The notes beneath the pieces are model-generated. The model was not told the DNA's origin. It was given only the letters and a program-made list of their open reading frames with translations, and searched no databases. Positions 33,968 through 44,930 of a stretch of 64,000 bases of DNA are shown here, in pieces. A program made the translations under genes and the position numbers. The DNA lies in the NCBI GenBank assembly GCA_010093705.1, contig MU006089.1:818011-882010 (forward strand). Direction: 5' to 3'. Positions within the stretch are counted from its first letter, which is position 1, and the number at the start of each line of letters is the position of its first letter. The stretch comes from Patellaria atrata CBS 101060 (taxonomy: Eukaryota; Ascomycota; Dothideomycetes; Patellariales; Patellariaceae).

Positions 33968-34992
33968 ATGACCTCCCAGGCTGACCTTGGCCGATTGCAA
34001 AAGAAGATTTGGGATGGCTCTATACCGCTCGAGATACGGCTCGCGAGCTCGGAGTGTAGGACATTTGATCAGTCAGACGCGTATATGGTAAATATTTATT
34101 GATTTGCACCTGTATTCTCTTACTCCTGCTAATATATCCAACCCAGATCCAATATCCTCGTCTCTCGTATCTTCCATTTCTGCTTGCCCGTCTCCATGCC
34201 TTCTTCTCGTCCTTTCTTATCAACCCAGATGTCTCCCCCTCGGATGGGTGGCTTTCGTATGAAGATGTGCCACTGAAGTGGCATTACCCTCTCGGTCTTC
34301 TATACGACCTTTATTCGGGCGCTGAGCCTAATCACGCTCAACGTTCCTCAAACATAACTGATCCTACACCTGAGCTGCTAACTGAAGAGGCCGAAGACAC
34401 AGAATGCCGACCTGGACAGTTACCTTGGCGTCTTACTCTCCACTTCACTGATTGGCCTTCTGATCAGCTCATCCCTCTTGATGCAGAGAGAAAGTTTCAG
34501 CAGGACACCTTTATGCACAGCGTCAAGGAGGCAGGGTTCTTACGCTATGGGAGCGCGAAGGTTGTCACGTCCTTGAGCAAGGATGACTCCACTCAATTGT
34601 GGAATTCAGTCGAAACACACAATCTGTATATGTTCAATACTATCAATCAGAAACTCATTAACCCACCTGGCTTCGGGATGAAACACGTCCCGATGAAGAT
34701 ATATCTTCCTAGCACAGCACCAACTACAGTATCAGACAATAATATTGCTGGCTCTCTGCGGATAGTGCAAGCACCGGTTTCACCAAACCTTTCTTCTCGG
34801 CAGACACAGACAGTGGGAACGGCTCTCCACAGTCTAATACCGTCACTGTTTCCAAGCAGACGTAGCCCGCTGCTCGCACAAGCTATCTTGCATGGTGCAG
34901 TCCTACCATTGGGAACACCTTTAGAGGAACTATCCAAAGTCGCAGCTTACGCGGATGGCTTTCTTCACTTCACTGTTTGTATGATGGGATAA
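33968..34992 (+). CDS. ATG5: Autophagy protein 5
   Basis: Atg5 is joined to Atg12 and, with Atg16, forms the E3-like complex that lipidates Atg8 at the phagophore. Exon 1 is 33968-34087 (MTSQADLGRLQKKIWDGSIP...SDAYM); a 59 bp intron joins in phase to exon 2, 34147-34992, for 321 residues. Family features include WDGSIPLEIRLASSEC and LSYLPFLLARLHAFF. Further on, LKWHYPLGLLYDL and WRLTLHFTDWPSDQL form the ubiquitin-like folds, and a helical region follows. The Atg12 acceptor Lys is expected in the middle of the protein; KEAGFLRYGSAK is the likely segment. The C-terminal ubiquitin-like fold ends YADGFLHFTVCMMG. Length is as in other filamentous fungi. Confidence 0.95.
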
Positions 34993-35095
34993 ATGTACTT
35001 GGCTTGATTACTGTCCTATCGAAGTTCAACCAACTCGACAGGACGGATGCTTCTATTGCAGATTCCCCATTATTTGAGGTATAACATTACTCTCT

Positions 35096-36594
35096 TCATG
35101 AGAAGGTGATCCTCTTCTTGGTAAGACCTTGGAATATATCCTCTAATCCCTGCCTCTTCTTCTTGTTATCTTGTTCAGCGGCTTCAATCTCGGCTTCCTC
35201 CTCGGCATCGGCGATCTTATCCTCGATTGTCTGCGGCTTCCAGGCTCGGATAGTCCCATCCGCATGTGCTGAATACACCTCGACATTGTCAGCTCTCCAA
35301 GCTAGTGAAGTTGTACGATTTTTAACTGTCCGTTGCCCTGATCCTGCTTTAATAGTACTGATTGCAATCCCTCCTCCTTGAGGACGAAGCCGGCGCATTA
35401 ACTTCCCTTCGAACATCTCGTAGACTAGGATTTCGCTCGGGTTGGGAAAGAAAAGGATATCCTTAGTAGGAGGGACAAGGGACTTTGGTGCAATGAGCGG
35501 AATTAATGCGGAAAGATGGGAGTTCTTGACTAAGGGTCCGAAGCTAGCAAGCGTGTTTGCACCGGTATCAGTGTTCCATACTCGTACCCGCTGATCATGC
35601 CCTGTGGTAACAAGATGACGGCCATCTTCTGACCATACAACACCATTAACGACCCCAGAGTGCGCCTTCCCTCGTCCCCTGGGGCGTGCGCTTGTACCCT
35701 TTCCATCATACCCATGTATTCCGACAGCGTCTTCCATATCGAGAACACCAAGTTCACTAGCGCTCCGCCTGATGTCCCAAAATCTCACCGTACCATCTGT
35801 ACCACCGCTCGCCAGTATATAGTCATCCACTGGACTCCATGCTACGGATACTACAGCCCCACTATGGCCGACCAAAGCATGAGAACTTGCTCCAGAGTTG
35901 AGATCCACGAGACGGATAGTGGGGTTTTGCGTAGCACAAGCGACTAGTAGATGTTGAGCTATTGGCGACATATCATGCGAATAGACAATCGATTCGAGGT
36001 TGAAAGTGGCAGATGAGGTCAGAGTCTCGGAAGAGTGTATTTTTACCGTATGATCGTAGGAGGAAGAAAGGAATGCCAGAGAATCAAAGGGATAGTACGA
36101 TAGGTGGGTGATACCAAACCTATGCTGGGACGATGTTCTGTAATGTAAAGGTATTAGAACCTTGCGGGAGTATTGGTGGATCAGTTTGTGAACCACACCT
36201 CTGAACCGACTCAAGCGGACGGTATATTGAAGGGTCGGAAGTCTCTGACCAAGCCTCCAAGTCCCATATTGATATTGATGAGTCTGAACCGCCGGATAGA
36301 AGACTGTACGAATATATTAGTGCCTATATCGCATACAGTTTTCCAATCTTAGCGAACGCACTATCTGCCTTCGAACTTATCGATCGCAATCGAACTCACA
36401 CCGGCTGCATGCGCGACCGTATTGACGCCGTCGTCGTTGGTGGTCTTATCATCATCGGATGCAGTGCGTTTTATTTGATTCGTGAAACGGGTGCTTGTGG
36501 GCTGCAAGGCATGGAGGAGGGTGGTTGTCTGTTCCCGTTGGAATTCCTGTGGGGCACTGACACCAAGCGAGCGGTTCAGCAGAGAGGCATTCAT
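35096..36594 (-). CDS. ERCC8: WD40 DNA repair factor CSA/ERCC8 (Rad28/Ckn1)
   Basis: The product resembles Cockayne syndrome protein A, the WD40 substrate receptor of the Cul4-DDB1 ligase in transcription-coupled repair. Exons are 36594-36362, 36303-36199 and 36137-35096, joining in phase to 459 residues. The N-terminus MNASLLNRSLGVSAPQEFQR is the DDB1-facing region. The first junction makes FEGRYLLSGGSDSSISIWDL, the first WD repeat, and the second gives VQRTSSQHRFGITHLSYYP. Later repeats include HSGAVVSVAWSPVDDYILAS, GGTDGTVRFWDIR and HSGVVNGVVWSEDGRHLVTT, then GHDQRVRVWN. The tail is a charged coil ending LTKKRITFS. It lies tail to tail with ATG5, 103 bp apart. Confidence 0.9.
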
Positions 36595-37286
36595 GCAAGT
36601 TATCCTGTTCCCGTTTCTAGCGGGCTCGCTAGAATACCATATGAGAGGAGATTATGCTGGACTTGGTAGAGTGGACTACCTTAGAGCCGGGAGGTTGGAG
36701 TCAGAAGCGCGAAAGACGGAAATACCTTTGTCAGCGGAGCGAATTCACGTGATGACGTTTATTCCATCTGCCCCTCATCAGATGGGATCGATTGGTTCTA
36801 GGGTCATAATCGTTAAGGTTGTTGACATATTTACCTGTATGTTGTCTCTTCGACAGTGGGACGGGAAGAATTTACTTAACACCTCAACCTCTAACCTAAG
36901 TGCTCACAGAAAACTTCACAGGATGTCAGATCTTCCCATCTTCGCCTCTTCAAGAAATCATGATCCCACGTGATCATTTCTTTCATAGCTACGCGTCACA
37001 TCCCTACCCCTCCAGAGCAAGGCTTCGACATAAATTTCCTACTATCTTACCCATTCTCACGTATTCAACTCCGTAATCCTTAAACTCCGACTATACACCG
37101 CTAATCCTCACTCTATTATTCCCCTATAAAACTTATTCACTCAGTGCGCTTTGTTCCGTGAATATCTCGAGAATCAAACCGTCGAATTGAAAGTGTGAAG
37201 TAAATCATCCAAGGATACCGTATGTCTGTTTAACAGTCGCACCTTCCACGCTTCTAACTATTGCCCTAAAGGAACGTGATTCAGTC
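36595..37286. promoter_or_regulatory. Divergent intergenic region, CSA and deneddylase genes
   Basis: The two genes start 692 bp apart and point away from each other. The region around 37000-37200 is CT-rich on the plus strand, as expected for the deneddylase leader. Several CACGTG/CACGTGA-like hexamers occur (near 36747 and 36967), but such short matches are weak evidence. Confidence 0.5.
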
Positions 37287-38725
37287 ATGTCCATCCGAGA
37301 GAAGGTCAAAGAGAAGCTGCACATGAACGGCAAAGACGATGTATGTATCACTTGACTGTCAAATGCATAGCACTGTGGTCCAGTTTCTCTGCGCAACATT
37401 CCATTACATATCTACTTTCGTCGTTCTTTTACTCTGTATTCTCAATATTCTCATGTTTTCCCATTTTACCAAATGGATCGCTCGCTCGATTGATGAACTA
37501 CAAGTAGCATTCCGCAAGCTGATAAGGATTCAGAATTCAGATCCTGAAGCACCTCGCCTGAAATGTACGTATATCCAAATTTAGATCTCTAGCCGCATTA
37601 CTAACCGCTCTCTTAGACTACGATATAACCTGTATGTATGCCGATAGCTCATGCATAACCTGCGACTATCCTAAGACTGACCACTTCTATCGATCAGTAA
37701 CCAACGATGACGTCGACAACATTGAGAACAATGACTCCTTTCGAGAAAGCTTCATAGACAACTTCGTAGATAGATCCCCCGCAAGGTATCGAACAGATGG
37801 GTGGCTATCAGATAATGTTCGTTCACATCCCTTTAGTCGCATACATCTAAATTAACCATTTCACAGGTCATATCCTTTTGGGAGGAGTGAGTCGTCCTTG
37901 CAACCTTTCACACCGCCTACTCATAAAGCCAGATATCTAGAGCGCAATGAGCTTGAAAAAGAGGCAAATAAGTCTGCGCAAATCGTCCTCTTACGTCCAT
38001 CTATGGCCGTTCTTCTGATGAGCTCCCCGGACCCACAATCCCTACGAAGTGCACTCCCAAACTTCGAACAGATTACTCATATCTTCCTCCCCATTAACGA
38101 CGCTAATAACTACGACGTCACATCGAGTGGGACTCACTGGTCTCTCCTGGTTGTCAGCAAACTCGATGGCGTTGCATTCCACTACGACAGCATGGAACCG
38201 GCAAATATCAAATACGCCAAAGCCGCCGCTACCAAATTATCCGAATTACTTCAGACACCCCTCCATTTTCATGAGATGAATGATTGTCCCCAACAAGACA
38301 ATGGAAGCGATTGCGGTGTCTTCGTCTGCGTCGCGATGGAGGAGTTACTCATTCGCCTGCTGAACGTGGAGAGGGCACAGAAGATCACGATGAGCATGGA
38401 GAATCGGATTCAGGATAAGAATCTCAATTCGAATATGAGGACGAAGTTAATGAAGATCATCCAGGGGCTTGTGGAGCAGGAGAAGAAGCGCAAGAAGGAG
38501 GAGACGAAGAGGAAGAGGGAAGAGGCGGCGAGCGAGAGGAGTAGTGTCGATGAGGACAGGTTGAGGGTTGACAATATGGACTCGAAGAGTAGTAGATCGT
38601 AAGTTGTTCACTATCCAAGCACATATTTCGCGCTCGCTATGTGGATGATGCTAATGACCTATAGGAGGAGTCGAAGCCGCTTGCGCATGAAGTTAGGAGG
38701 GGGGAGCAGCCCTCTTAAGATTTGA
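37287..38725 (+). CDS. NEDD8-specific protease (DEN1/NEDP1, Ulp1-type C48 peptidase)
   Basis: The product is a cysteine protease that removes NEDD8 (Rub1) from cullins and other targets. Exons are 37287-37340, 37384-37564, 37617-37631, 37698-37816, 37867-37886, 37933-38598 and 38665-38725; all join in phase to 371 residues. The core is rebuilt by splicing: YYDI-TLTNDDVDNIE, DGWLSDN-VISFWEE-YLERNELE. Catalytic residues follow: His in SSGTHWSLLVV, Asp in FHYDSMEP and Cys in NGSDCGVFVCVA, with the Gln in DCPQQDNGSDCG. The C-terminus is a highly charged coil. As modelled, exon 2 adds a hydrophobic run (ISTFVVLLLCILNILMF) before the domain. Starting instead at the in-frame ATG at 37453 would drop it. 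The domain call is secure, the N-terminus is not. Confidence 0.88.
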
Positions 38726-39625
38726 ATTATACAGGTAGTCGAGTTCTAGATAACTAATTGGTTTTCTTTTCAAGGTCGTGGTGTTATAGCATCAGCATGT
38801 CTGGCGAATTGGTGTTCTGGCGGCCATTTTTCAAATACCAGCGTGTCTCAATTGGACCGAATGGGTTATGATAAGGTACAAACTTGCTTTACATTGATTG
38901 ACTTCATCACGCTTGATTTCGAATCTGGAAATAAACGGGACATATATCCAACAGATTATCATAAGAGACCTGGAAATGAAAATAGTCGTGCGCTCGTATC
39001 TTCCACTTGTCAATAGTTGGCATTCCTCGATCACTACCTTGTATACCGCACCCGACACTGTACACATTAGGAAATGATAAACCAGTACAGCTCTTCCGAG
39101 CTTTCACCCGTCTGTACATACATGCCTACATCAGACGTCAGATCCAACCACAGCGTATACCATGGTACCGCAAGAATGCCGCGAAAACAGAACCTACTCA
39201 ATCTAAACTGCCATAAAAGCATGCACCACTCAAAACTCACGGATACCACATCCAGAAAAATTGCCAAGCAATGAATTAAATAGTCTACATATCCCGTGGT
39301 ACATTGTACCACCACCGGCATTCTCCTGAGCGCAGCGGCTCAACCAAACCTGAAAGCATGGGAGCTTAACTTAACATTAACCAACCACCCTACAATGACG
39401 CCAGAGCGATGCAAACCTTAAATACAAGAACCTCAGACCTAAAGAAAGCGCCCTAAGCGACGATGGCAGAATATGAGAAAGGGGAACTGTACAGTGCGGA
39501 GATAAAAGACAGAAAAGCAACGTAAACGACAAGATGAACCGCCGGAGCTTTTTTCCTCACCTTACATGCAATAAAGAAATCGGGAGCAACGGAAGAATGG
39601 GGATCGGTATGCGAGTTAAGTGGGA
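38726..39625. other. 3' regions of two convergent genes
   Basis: About 0.9 kb between the deneddylase and CSI2 stops. I see no gene, repeat or RNA in it; the short frames on both strands have no recognisable content. It is long for a convergent gap and may include a long CSI2 3' untranslated region. Confidence 0.5.
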
Positions 39626-40834
39626 CTAAAACCTTTCCCTGGGCCCGTTGCCATGGTTTTCGAACAGATCCTCGAGATAGGCACTTGGGGCCCTCCGTTC
39701 GGTGCCGGGAGTGTTCAAGTTCAAGGTACTCGTGCTTGGGCCCGAGCTGCCGTATAGCGCCCCCCTCTCGCCGACGTTTCCAACAATGCTGCCTCTCCAG
39801 ATACTACTGTCGTTTCCACGGCTGGGCACACAGCCGTAGATGCTGTCAGCGCCTCTACTGGGAGGTAGGTTTGGAGAACCGGGCGGCGAATGTCCGATGC
39901 TTTGTGCGCGGGAGTATCCTGCGCCTTGCGGACCGAGACTGCTGAGGAGGCCGCCGCCGCCGATGTGAGTCATACCAGCGCCGCCGGCTGGTGCGGAGTT
40001 CGTCGAGGCGTAGTAACCGGCGGGGAGGAAGCTGGAAGAGCGGTTGGCGCTGCTGTGAAGACCGGCGCCTGCTGTGGGACTGAAGAATAAGGAGCTGGAG
40101 CCTGCGACACTGCTCTTGGTTACGCCGGACTTGGGTTTTGGTAGAGGGGTGGAAAGATGGTCGAGGCTGAGGGATGAGCCGCCGCCGACTTTGTAGAATC
40201 CGTTGCCGGGCCCGCGGAGCATGGATTTTCCTTCGGGGTAATATTGGGCCATTGCGGCGCGTTTGACGGATCGGTGGAGGGACCAAGCAACCGCACCGCG
40301 CCATGCTAGGACGGATGCACCGAGGACTCCAAGAATGGCTCCGACTGCGATGAAGACGGTTCCTTCGGGGAGATTGGACTTCTGCATATACGGAGCGTTT
40401 GCTGTGTACGGGACAATCATAGTTGGGATACCATAACCAGCGATGGTAGGGACGTTCGAAAGATGGAAAACGGACGTGTTTTCGTCAAAAGTACGAGTAC
40501 CGGTACTTGTTGTAGTCGCTGTGGTAGAAGATTCCGCTGTCGTCGTCGCAGCTTCCGTCGTACTCTCAGCACTCTCCTCCGTTGTGCTTGCCAGTGTTGT
40601 CTCCCTCACTCTTTCCGAAGTACTCTCTGATTCCTCAGTGGTGGAAGCTGATGTCACTTCCACAGAATTCTCTGATTCTTCTGTCGGAGTGGGTCGATTT
40701 GGTCGAGGGTCTTCTACCGACGTTTGCTCGGGTCGATTGCCTTGCGCCTGCGCGACTGCAACAAAGAACGAAAGTAACAAAATCGGTAGAAGGAAGGCCA
40801 AAGGGCCGAGTTTCGATTTCGATGATAACCTCAT
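39626..40834 (-). CDS. CSI2: CSI2-like membrane protein (cell wall/chitin-related)
   Basis: This resembles yeast Csi2, a single-span membrane protein connected with chitin synthesis and bud-neck growth. One exon of 402 residues starts MRLSSKSKLG at 40834. A signal peptide (about residues 1-30) is followed by a Thr/Ser/Glu-rich, probably heavily O-mannosylated outer region (35-115). The conserved juxtamembrane motif is YMQKSNLPEGTVFIAVGAI, and the membrane span covers about 158-180. A basic stop-transfer (HRSVKRAAMAQYYP) and a Ser/Gly-rich cytoplasmic tail ending ENHGNGPRERF follow. The QKSNLPEGTVFI motif is what identifies the family. No intron is needed. The exact role in filamentous fungi is not established. 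Confidence 0.85.
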   Translation of the reverse strand: MRLSSKSKLGPLAFLLPILLLSFFVAVAQAQGNRPEQTSVEDPRPNRPTPTEESENSVEVTSASTTEESESTSERVRETTLASTTEESAESTTEAATTTAESSTTATTTSTGTRTFDENTSVFHLSNVPTIAGYGIPTMIVPYTANAPYMQKSNLPEGTVFIAVGAILGVLGASVLAWRGAVAWSLHRSVKRAAMAQYYPEGKSMLRGPGNGFYKVGGGSSLSLDHLSTPLPKPKSGVTKSSVAGSSSLFFSPTAGAGLHSSANRSSSFLPAGYYASTNSAPAGGAGMTHIGGGGLLSSLGPQGAGYSRAQSIGHSPPGSPNLPPSRGADSIYGCVPSRGNDSSIWRGSIVGNVGERGALYGSSGPSTSTLNLNTPGTERRAPSAYLEDLFENHGNGPRERF

Positions 40835-41847
40835 GATGTCAAAATGTGTGTTTGTTCTAAATAAACGCCTATAAACTCGCGTGAAATGAAGACACGCAAG
40901 ACGAAGCTAAAAGCAAGAAGCCGTCTGATGCCTTCAAAAGAGTGTCCGATGACTTATAAAAGTCGCCTTAGTTCAAGACAATGTCCGAAGTGACGGATCC
41001 TGTAATGGATCTATGGCCGATATCTAATATGTATGTTTGACTGGTGTTCCCGTTGTTTTGCTGAATGAACGAGTACAAAGGGGGTACGTAAGGACAGTGT
41101 TTTGCACTGCCTCGAAGTTTCTACCGTACCCCTCTGAAACAAGTCCCTTTTGGGCAACCCTCGAATAAAGGTTTGTTTGTCAAATCGATACCGGTGTATT
41201 ATAATGCATATAGAAATGAGCGTATAAGTGTAGCACGAGCGTGAAGGCGTAGGAAACTGGTGACACGGAGGATGCAAGTTGTCGCAGTGGAGTTCTTTGA
41301 ATCAGGGAGTGTGCAGAGATGTGCAGGATGTGTCAAGTCCCGCCAAAACGTCCCCCTTGTCCACTTGTCCCGTGGTTCGTTGCCATGCCAGGGCGAGCCG
41401 CTCGTTTCTGTTTTTAGCCTAGTGCTGTCGGAAGTTTATGCTCGATGTTCAACTCGAATCCAGCCTTATCACGTGAGTCTGATTAGGTAACATGATGTTT
41501 GCTCTTCACGTGCCCGCTCCAGTTCTCCTTCAGTCTTTCAGAAACTTCACTTCCACCACAATATCGAAAAATTTTATGTCGCACACCAATTTGCGAGGCT
41601 TTTTGACGAGATCTCAGATAATCGTATTACTTTTTTATATTCTTAACCGTTAATTAAGCAAATGACCAAAAAGAAATCACGCTCTTTTAAAGAAAAAGTA
41701 GCATACTTTTATATGCCAAGATTTCGTATGTGCCCGTACTGGTGGTACGTGCACCTCAAAAAACATTTGAGGTGACCGCATAAGCCCAGAGCACTTCCAG
41801 TGGCACAGGTGACTCTATTGAACTTTCCCCGCCAGTTCTTCCTCAGT
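40835..41847. other. Divergent intergenic region, CSI2 and FCF1, with a solitary repeat copy
   Basis: About 1 kb between two genes transcribed away from each other. It contains both promoters and, at about 41540-41740, a single inverted copy of the repeat that forms the 26.5-27.6 kb array (listed separately). No gene is seen. Confidence 0.6.
41540..41740 (-). repeat. Solitary, diverged copy of the 26.5-27.6 kb repeat unit
   Basis: Read on the minus strand, this stretch follows one array unit block by block. It has an ACATACGAAATCTTGGCATA end block, a CTTTTTGGTCATTTGCTTAA block, ACGATTATCTGAGATCTCGT, and a core GTGTGCGACATAAAATTTTT. It ends with GAAGTGAAGTTTC. The match to array copy 2 is roughly three quarters over the aligned blocks by eye. 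It lies 100-300 bp upstream of the FCF1 start and in the opposite orientation to the array. Confidence 0.78.
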
Positions 41848-42592
41848 ATGGGTGTGCAGAAAAAGACTCGCAAGTATGCGCAGGTATGTGCACTAGATAT
41901 CTAGACTTTTGCTTTTCAATACTGATTCCTCGCAGGTTAAGAGAGTCATCGGCCAAAGAGACGCAAGACTGTATGTTGGAACAGTTTCTTCTTCGAGAAT
42001 TGAAGCTCACCGTCTCCCTTAGGAAGAAGAATCAACTCAAAGCTGAAGCAGACGTTCATAAGCCGAAAGGCGATGATGTTGTTCGCGAAATGTAAGTGGT
42101 CCTATCATGACAGACCTTACCGGGTGTCGAAGTTGAATTATTTGCAGTCCCCAGGTCTCTTCCTCCCTGTTCTTCCAGTATAATACCGCCCTTACACCTC
42201 CCTACTCAGTCCTAGTCGATACCAACTTTCTCTCCCATACGGTACGAAATAAACTTGAGCTTCTTCCCACCATGATGGACTGCCTATATGCAAAATGCAT
42301 ACCTATCATCACTTCTTGCGTTATGGCAGAACTGGAGAAACTAGGTCAAAAATACAGGATTGCTCTCAGAATCGCGCGTGATGAACGTTGGGAACGACTT
42401 CAATGCGACCATAAAGGGACATATGCAGATGACTGCATTGTGGACCGAGTGACCAAACATAAGATCTACATTGTTGCGACGAACGATAGAGACCTTAAGC
42501 GGAGAATTCGAAAAGTACCTGGTGTTCCTATCATGAGCGTGGCTAGGGGAAAATATATCATTGAGAGACTTCCGGATGCGCCTGAGAAATGA
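41848..42592 (+). CDS. FCF1: rRNA-processing protein FCF1 (PIN domain)
   Basis: Fcf1/Utp24 is the PIN-domain nuclease of the 90S pre-ribosome that cuts at sites A1 and A2 during 18S rRNA maturation. Exons are 41848-41883, 41936-41970, 42023-42091 and 42148-42592, in phase, for 194 residues (yeast 189). The joined N-terminus reads MGVQKKTRKYAQ-VKRVIGQRDARL-KKNQLKAE. The PIN domain shows YSVLVDTNFLSHTV (first Asp), CVMAELEKLGQKYR, TYADDCIVDRV and IVATNDRDLKRRIRKVPG, which keep the acidic active-site residues. The end ERLPDAPEK matches the family. Three small introns crowd the 5' half. The gene is convergent with MAK11, another ribosome factor. Confidence 0.96.
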
Positions 42593-43010
42593 GAGACTCG
42601 ACAGAAACTGTTCCAACCTCACAGTACTACAAGCCTGGGACTCGGTTCACTCTCCACGAGGAATCTAGAATTGAATTCATCGGCAAACCTACGTCATACG
42701 TTCTGCTTATTCTGTACCACATCGGTCAGCTCGATAACAAACGATCACAATGCATCTCCAGGCACGGTCTGCTCAACTCACACTCACTGAAAGTAGGCTG
42801 AGGTCAACCTCTTCCAGAAATATTGCCCTACGAATATTTACTAAATATACCTAAACGGCTGAGAGCCCTAAAGCGTACGAAATTGAGAAGATCTGAGGTA
42901 TGGATGGAAAGGGTTAGAAATGTTAGGATATGTACAGTACAGCAATGGTAGTTTCGCAAAGATAAGATTTGAGAAACAATTAAAGCACAGGATACGGGTA
43001 TCAACGTATA
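42593..43010. other. 3' regions of the convergent FCF1 and MAK11 genes
   Basis: About 420 bp with only chance short frames; no gene or repeat is seen. Confidence 0.5.
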
Positions 43011-44602
43011 TCATGAACTATCTGAATCGCTGTCTGAGCCCTCTTTCTCTTCTTGTTGAGACGCACCATCATCATCCTCTTCAGAGTCAGCGCTCCCCGT
43101 CATTATGAATGCAGTCAGACATGTTATACGATTGCCTGTTTCGTAAGTCTTTATGAGGGTCCCCATGGATTTGACTTCCTCGTTCTTCGACTTCTCTTTC
43201 TCTGCAGAATCGCCGTTCACGCCGTTGATGGTACCATTTGCCGTTTCCGAAGACACAAGTTCTTCTAAATTGAGACACCACGTTCTTACAGCACCATCAC
43301 TACTACCTGCTACCACTAGAGCTTGATCCACAGATGACTCATCTTCCGATGAGAGAGGCAGTATCTGGAAGTCTTTAATGCGTCCGGTAATGTTATCTGT
43401 TTTGCCTCCAATTTGGCCTAATAGTATACACTCAGGCAATGATTTCCAAGCAGGTTGTGTTTCTGAGGACTTCAGGTCGTTTGAGCTATTGGCCTCCGTA
43501 CTATAAAAAAGAATACGTCCATCTTCGGTTGACAAAACGAGCACCTTCTTTTCCAAATCCGGTAAATAGCTTATCTCATGTATCTTCGTTCTAGGTTGAG
43601 GTACGATACGAAGCTTGGGTTTTGAGTTCTGCGACATTAGCATTAAGGAACCAAAGGGGTACTGTATTTGATCAAACGTACCAGGTCATAGATCGCAACA
43701 CCTCTCTCAAAAGCTATTGCGAACTCGGTACCCTCCTTATCCCATACAACCTTACGGCCCTCTCCACTACCCCACTTCCCCTCTCCGACTTTCTGTAGCA
43801 TATCTTTCTCGAAATTGAGGACGCCCGCCTTCTTTCCGGTCATCAGGTTCCATAATCTCACACACTTCTCACCTTTTCCTACGCTTACCATAAGCTTCAT
43901 GCTCGGGTGAACTGCGAAATCATTCACGCCGGCCGGTGTATCCCCCGCAGCTGCAGTATCACCACTTGGTCTCCCAACAGCTGCCGGCATAGGGGCTTTA
44001 ATTGTAGATAGCACGGTCCAGTCTCTTGAGCGAGTTACTGCTATTGTGTTATCTTCCGCTGCAGACATCAATTTCCCTCGTTGTGGCCAGTAGAGTGCGG
44101 TTACGCTTGAGGCATGGTGGAGAAGTGATCCTAGTTCGCGGTTCTTGCGGTTCTCAGATACTGTCGCTCCAGTGAGCGATGGGAGCGATGGCTTGGAGCC
44201 TCTAGAGGGAGGTGAGGTGGAAAGTTGGTATAGGTTGATGCGCTCATCCGTACTGCCACTTGCTAGTACAAGTTTATTTTTCGATTCTGGAGACTTCAAG
44301 GACGGAGAGACTGCGACACAGCGGATTGCTGATGTGTGGGCATTGAAAAGGAAGGTATCTGCAACTTTGACTTCGGGAGAAGCTTCAGATGGGTTCGATA
44401 ACCTCTTGGGCGGAATGGCTACTGTAAACCCGTGCAAAACCCGCTCGTAGCTTCCCGTGATAACCTGAATATAAGTGTCTTGAGTATGGGCTTCGGACGC
44501 ATTCACAGTCTCATTTCGTGGATTTGACGATTTATGCTGTTTCGATATGCCATTCTGAGTGCCAGCACCATTTTCAATTGGCCCTCGTTTCCTCTTGGGC
44601 AT
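43011..44602 (-). CDS. MAK11: WD40 ribosome biogenesis protein MAK11 (PAK1IP1 family)
   Basis: Mak11 is a WD40 factor of early 60S pre-ribosomes that helps load Rlp24. Exon 1 is 44602-43682 and exon 2 is 43628-43011; a 53 bp intron (GTACGT...GTCGCAG) lies between complete codons and gives 512 residues. A basic start (MPKRKRGPIENG) leads into YIQVITGSYERVLHGFTV. Repeats follow with the motifs HTSAIRCVAVSP, ASGSTDERINLYQL, HHASSVTALYWPQRGKLMSA and HPSMKLMVSVGKGEKCVRLW. After the junction IYDL-NSKPKLRIVPQPRTK come SYLPDLEKKVLVLSTEDGRI and a final blade with SSDGAVRTWCLNL. The tail is rich in acidic residues and serine. Length is typical for filamentous fungi. Confidence 0.9.
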
Positions 44603-44930
44603 GTTTTCTGTGATCGCTTTGGTTAGAAATTAATCCAAGGATGGACGTGACTTTTTCAGTATATAAAAGCTACAGTAATAAATTTCATAATTCTGCCGTG
44701 TTTGCTCTGACCGCCTTTACCGTAGCCGATAACCCAACGAGTTCTATCTAAGAGGCGGGCTTGGCAGCAGTATCACTCGCTCCTGGTCCTCCCTGCCTAC
44801 ATCGACGAGAGAAGCCATCACGATACTTCCATCAACAAGAAGATCAAAAAGTACTCTCATCATCAAAATTGACACATTTTCGAACTTCCGTGCGAATGAC
44901 GGATGTCGTTCTATCGGGTTCGGTCTTCAT
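44603..44930. promoter_or_regulatory. Divergent intergenic region, MAK11 and EAF1/VID21
   Basis: The start codons lie about 328 bp apart, pointing away from each other, so the segment must drive both genes. I claim no specific factor site. Confidence 0.6.
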
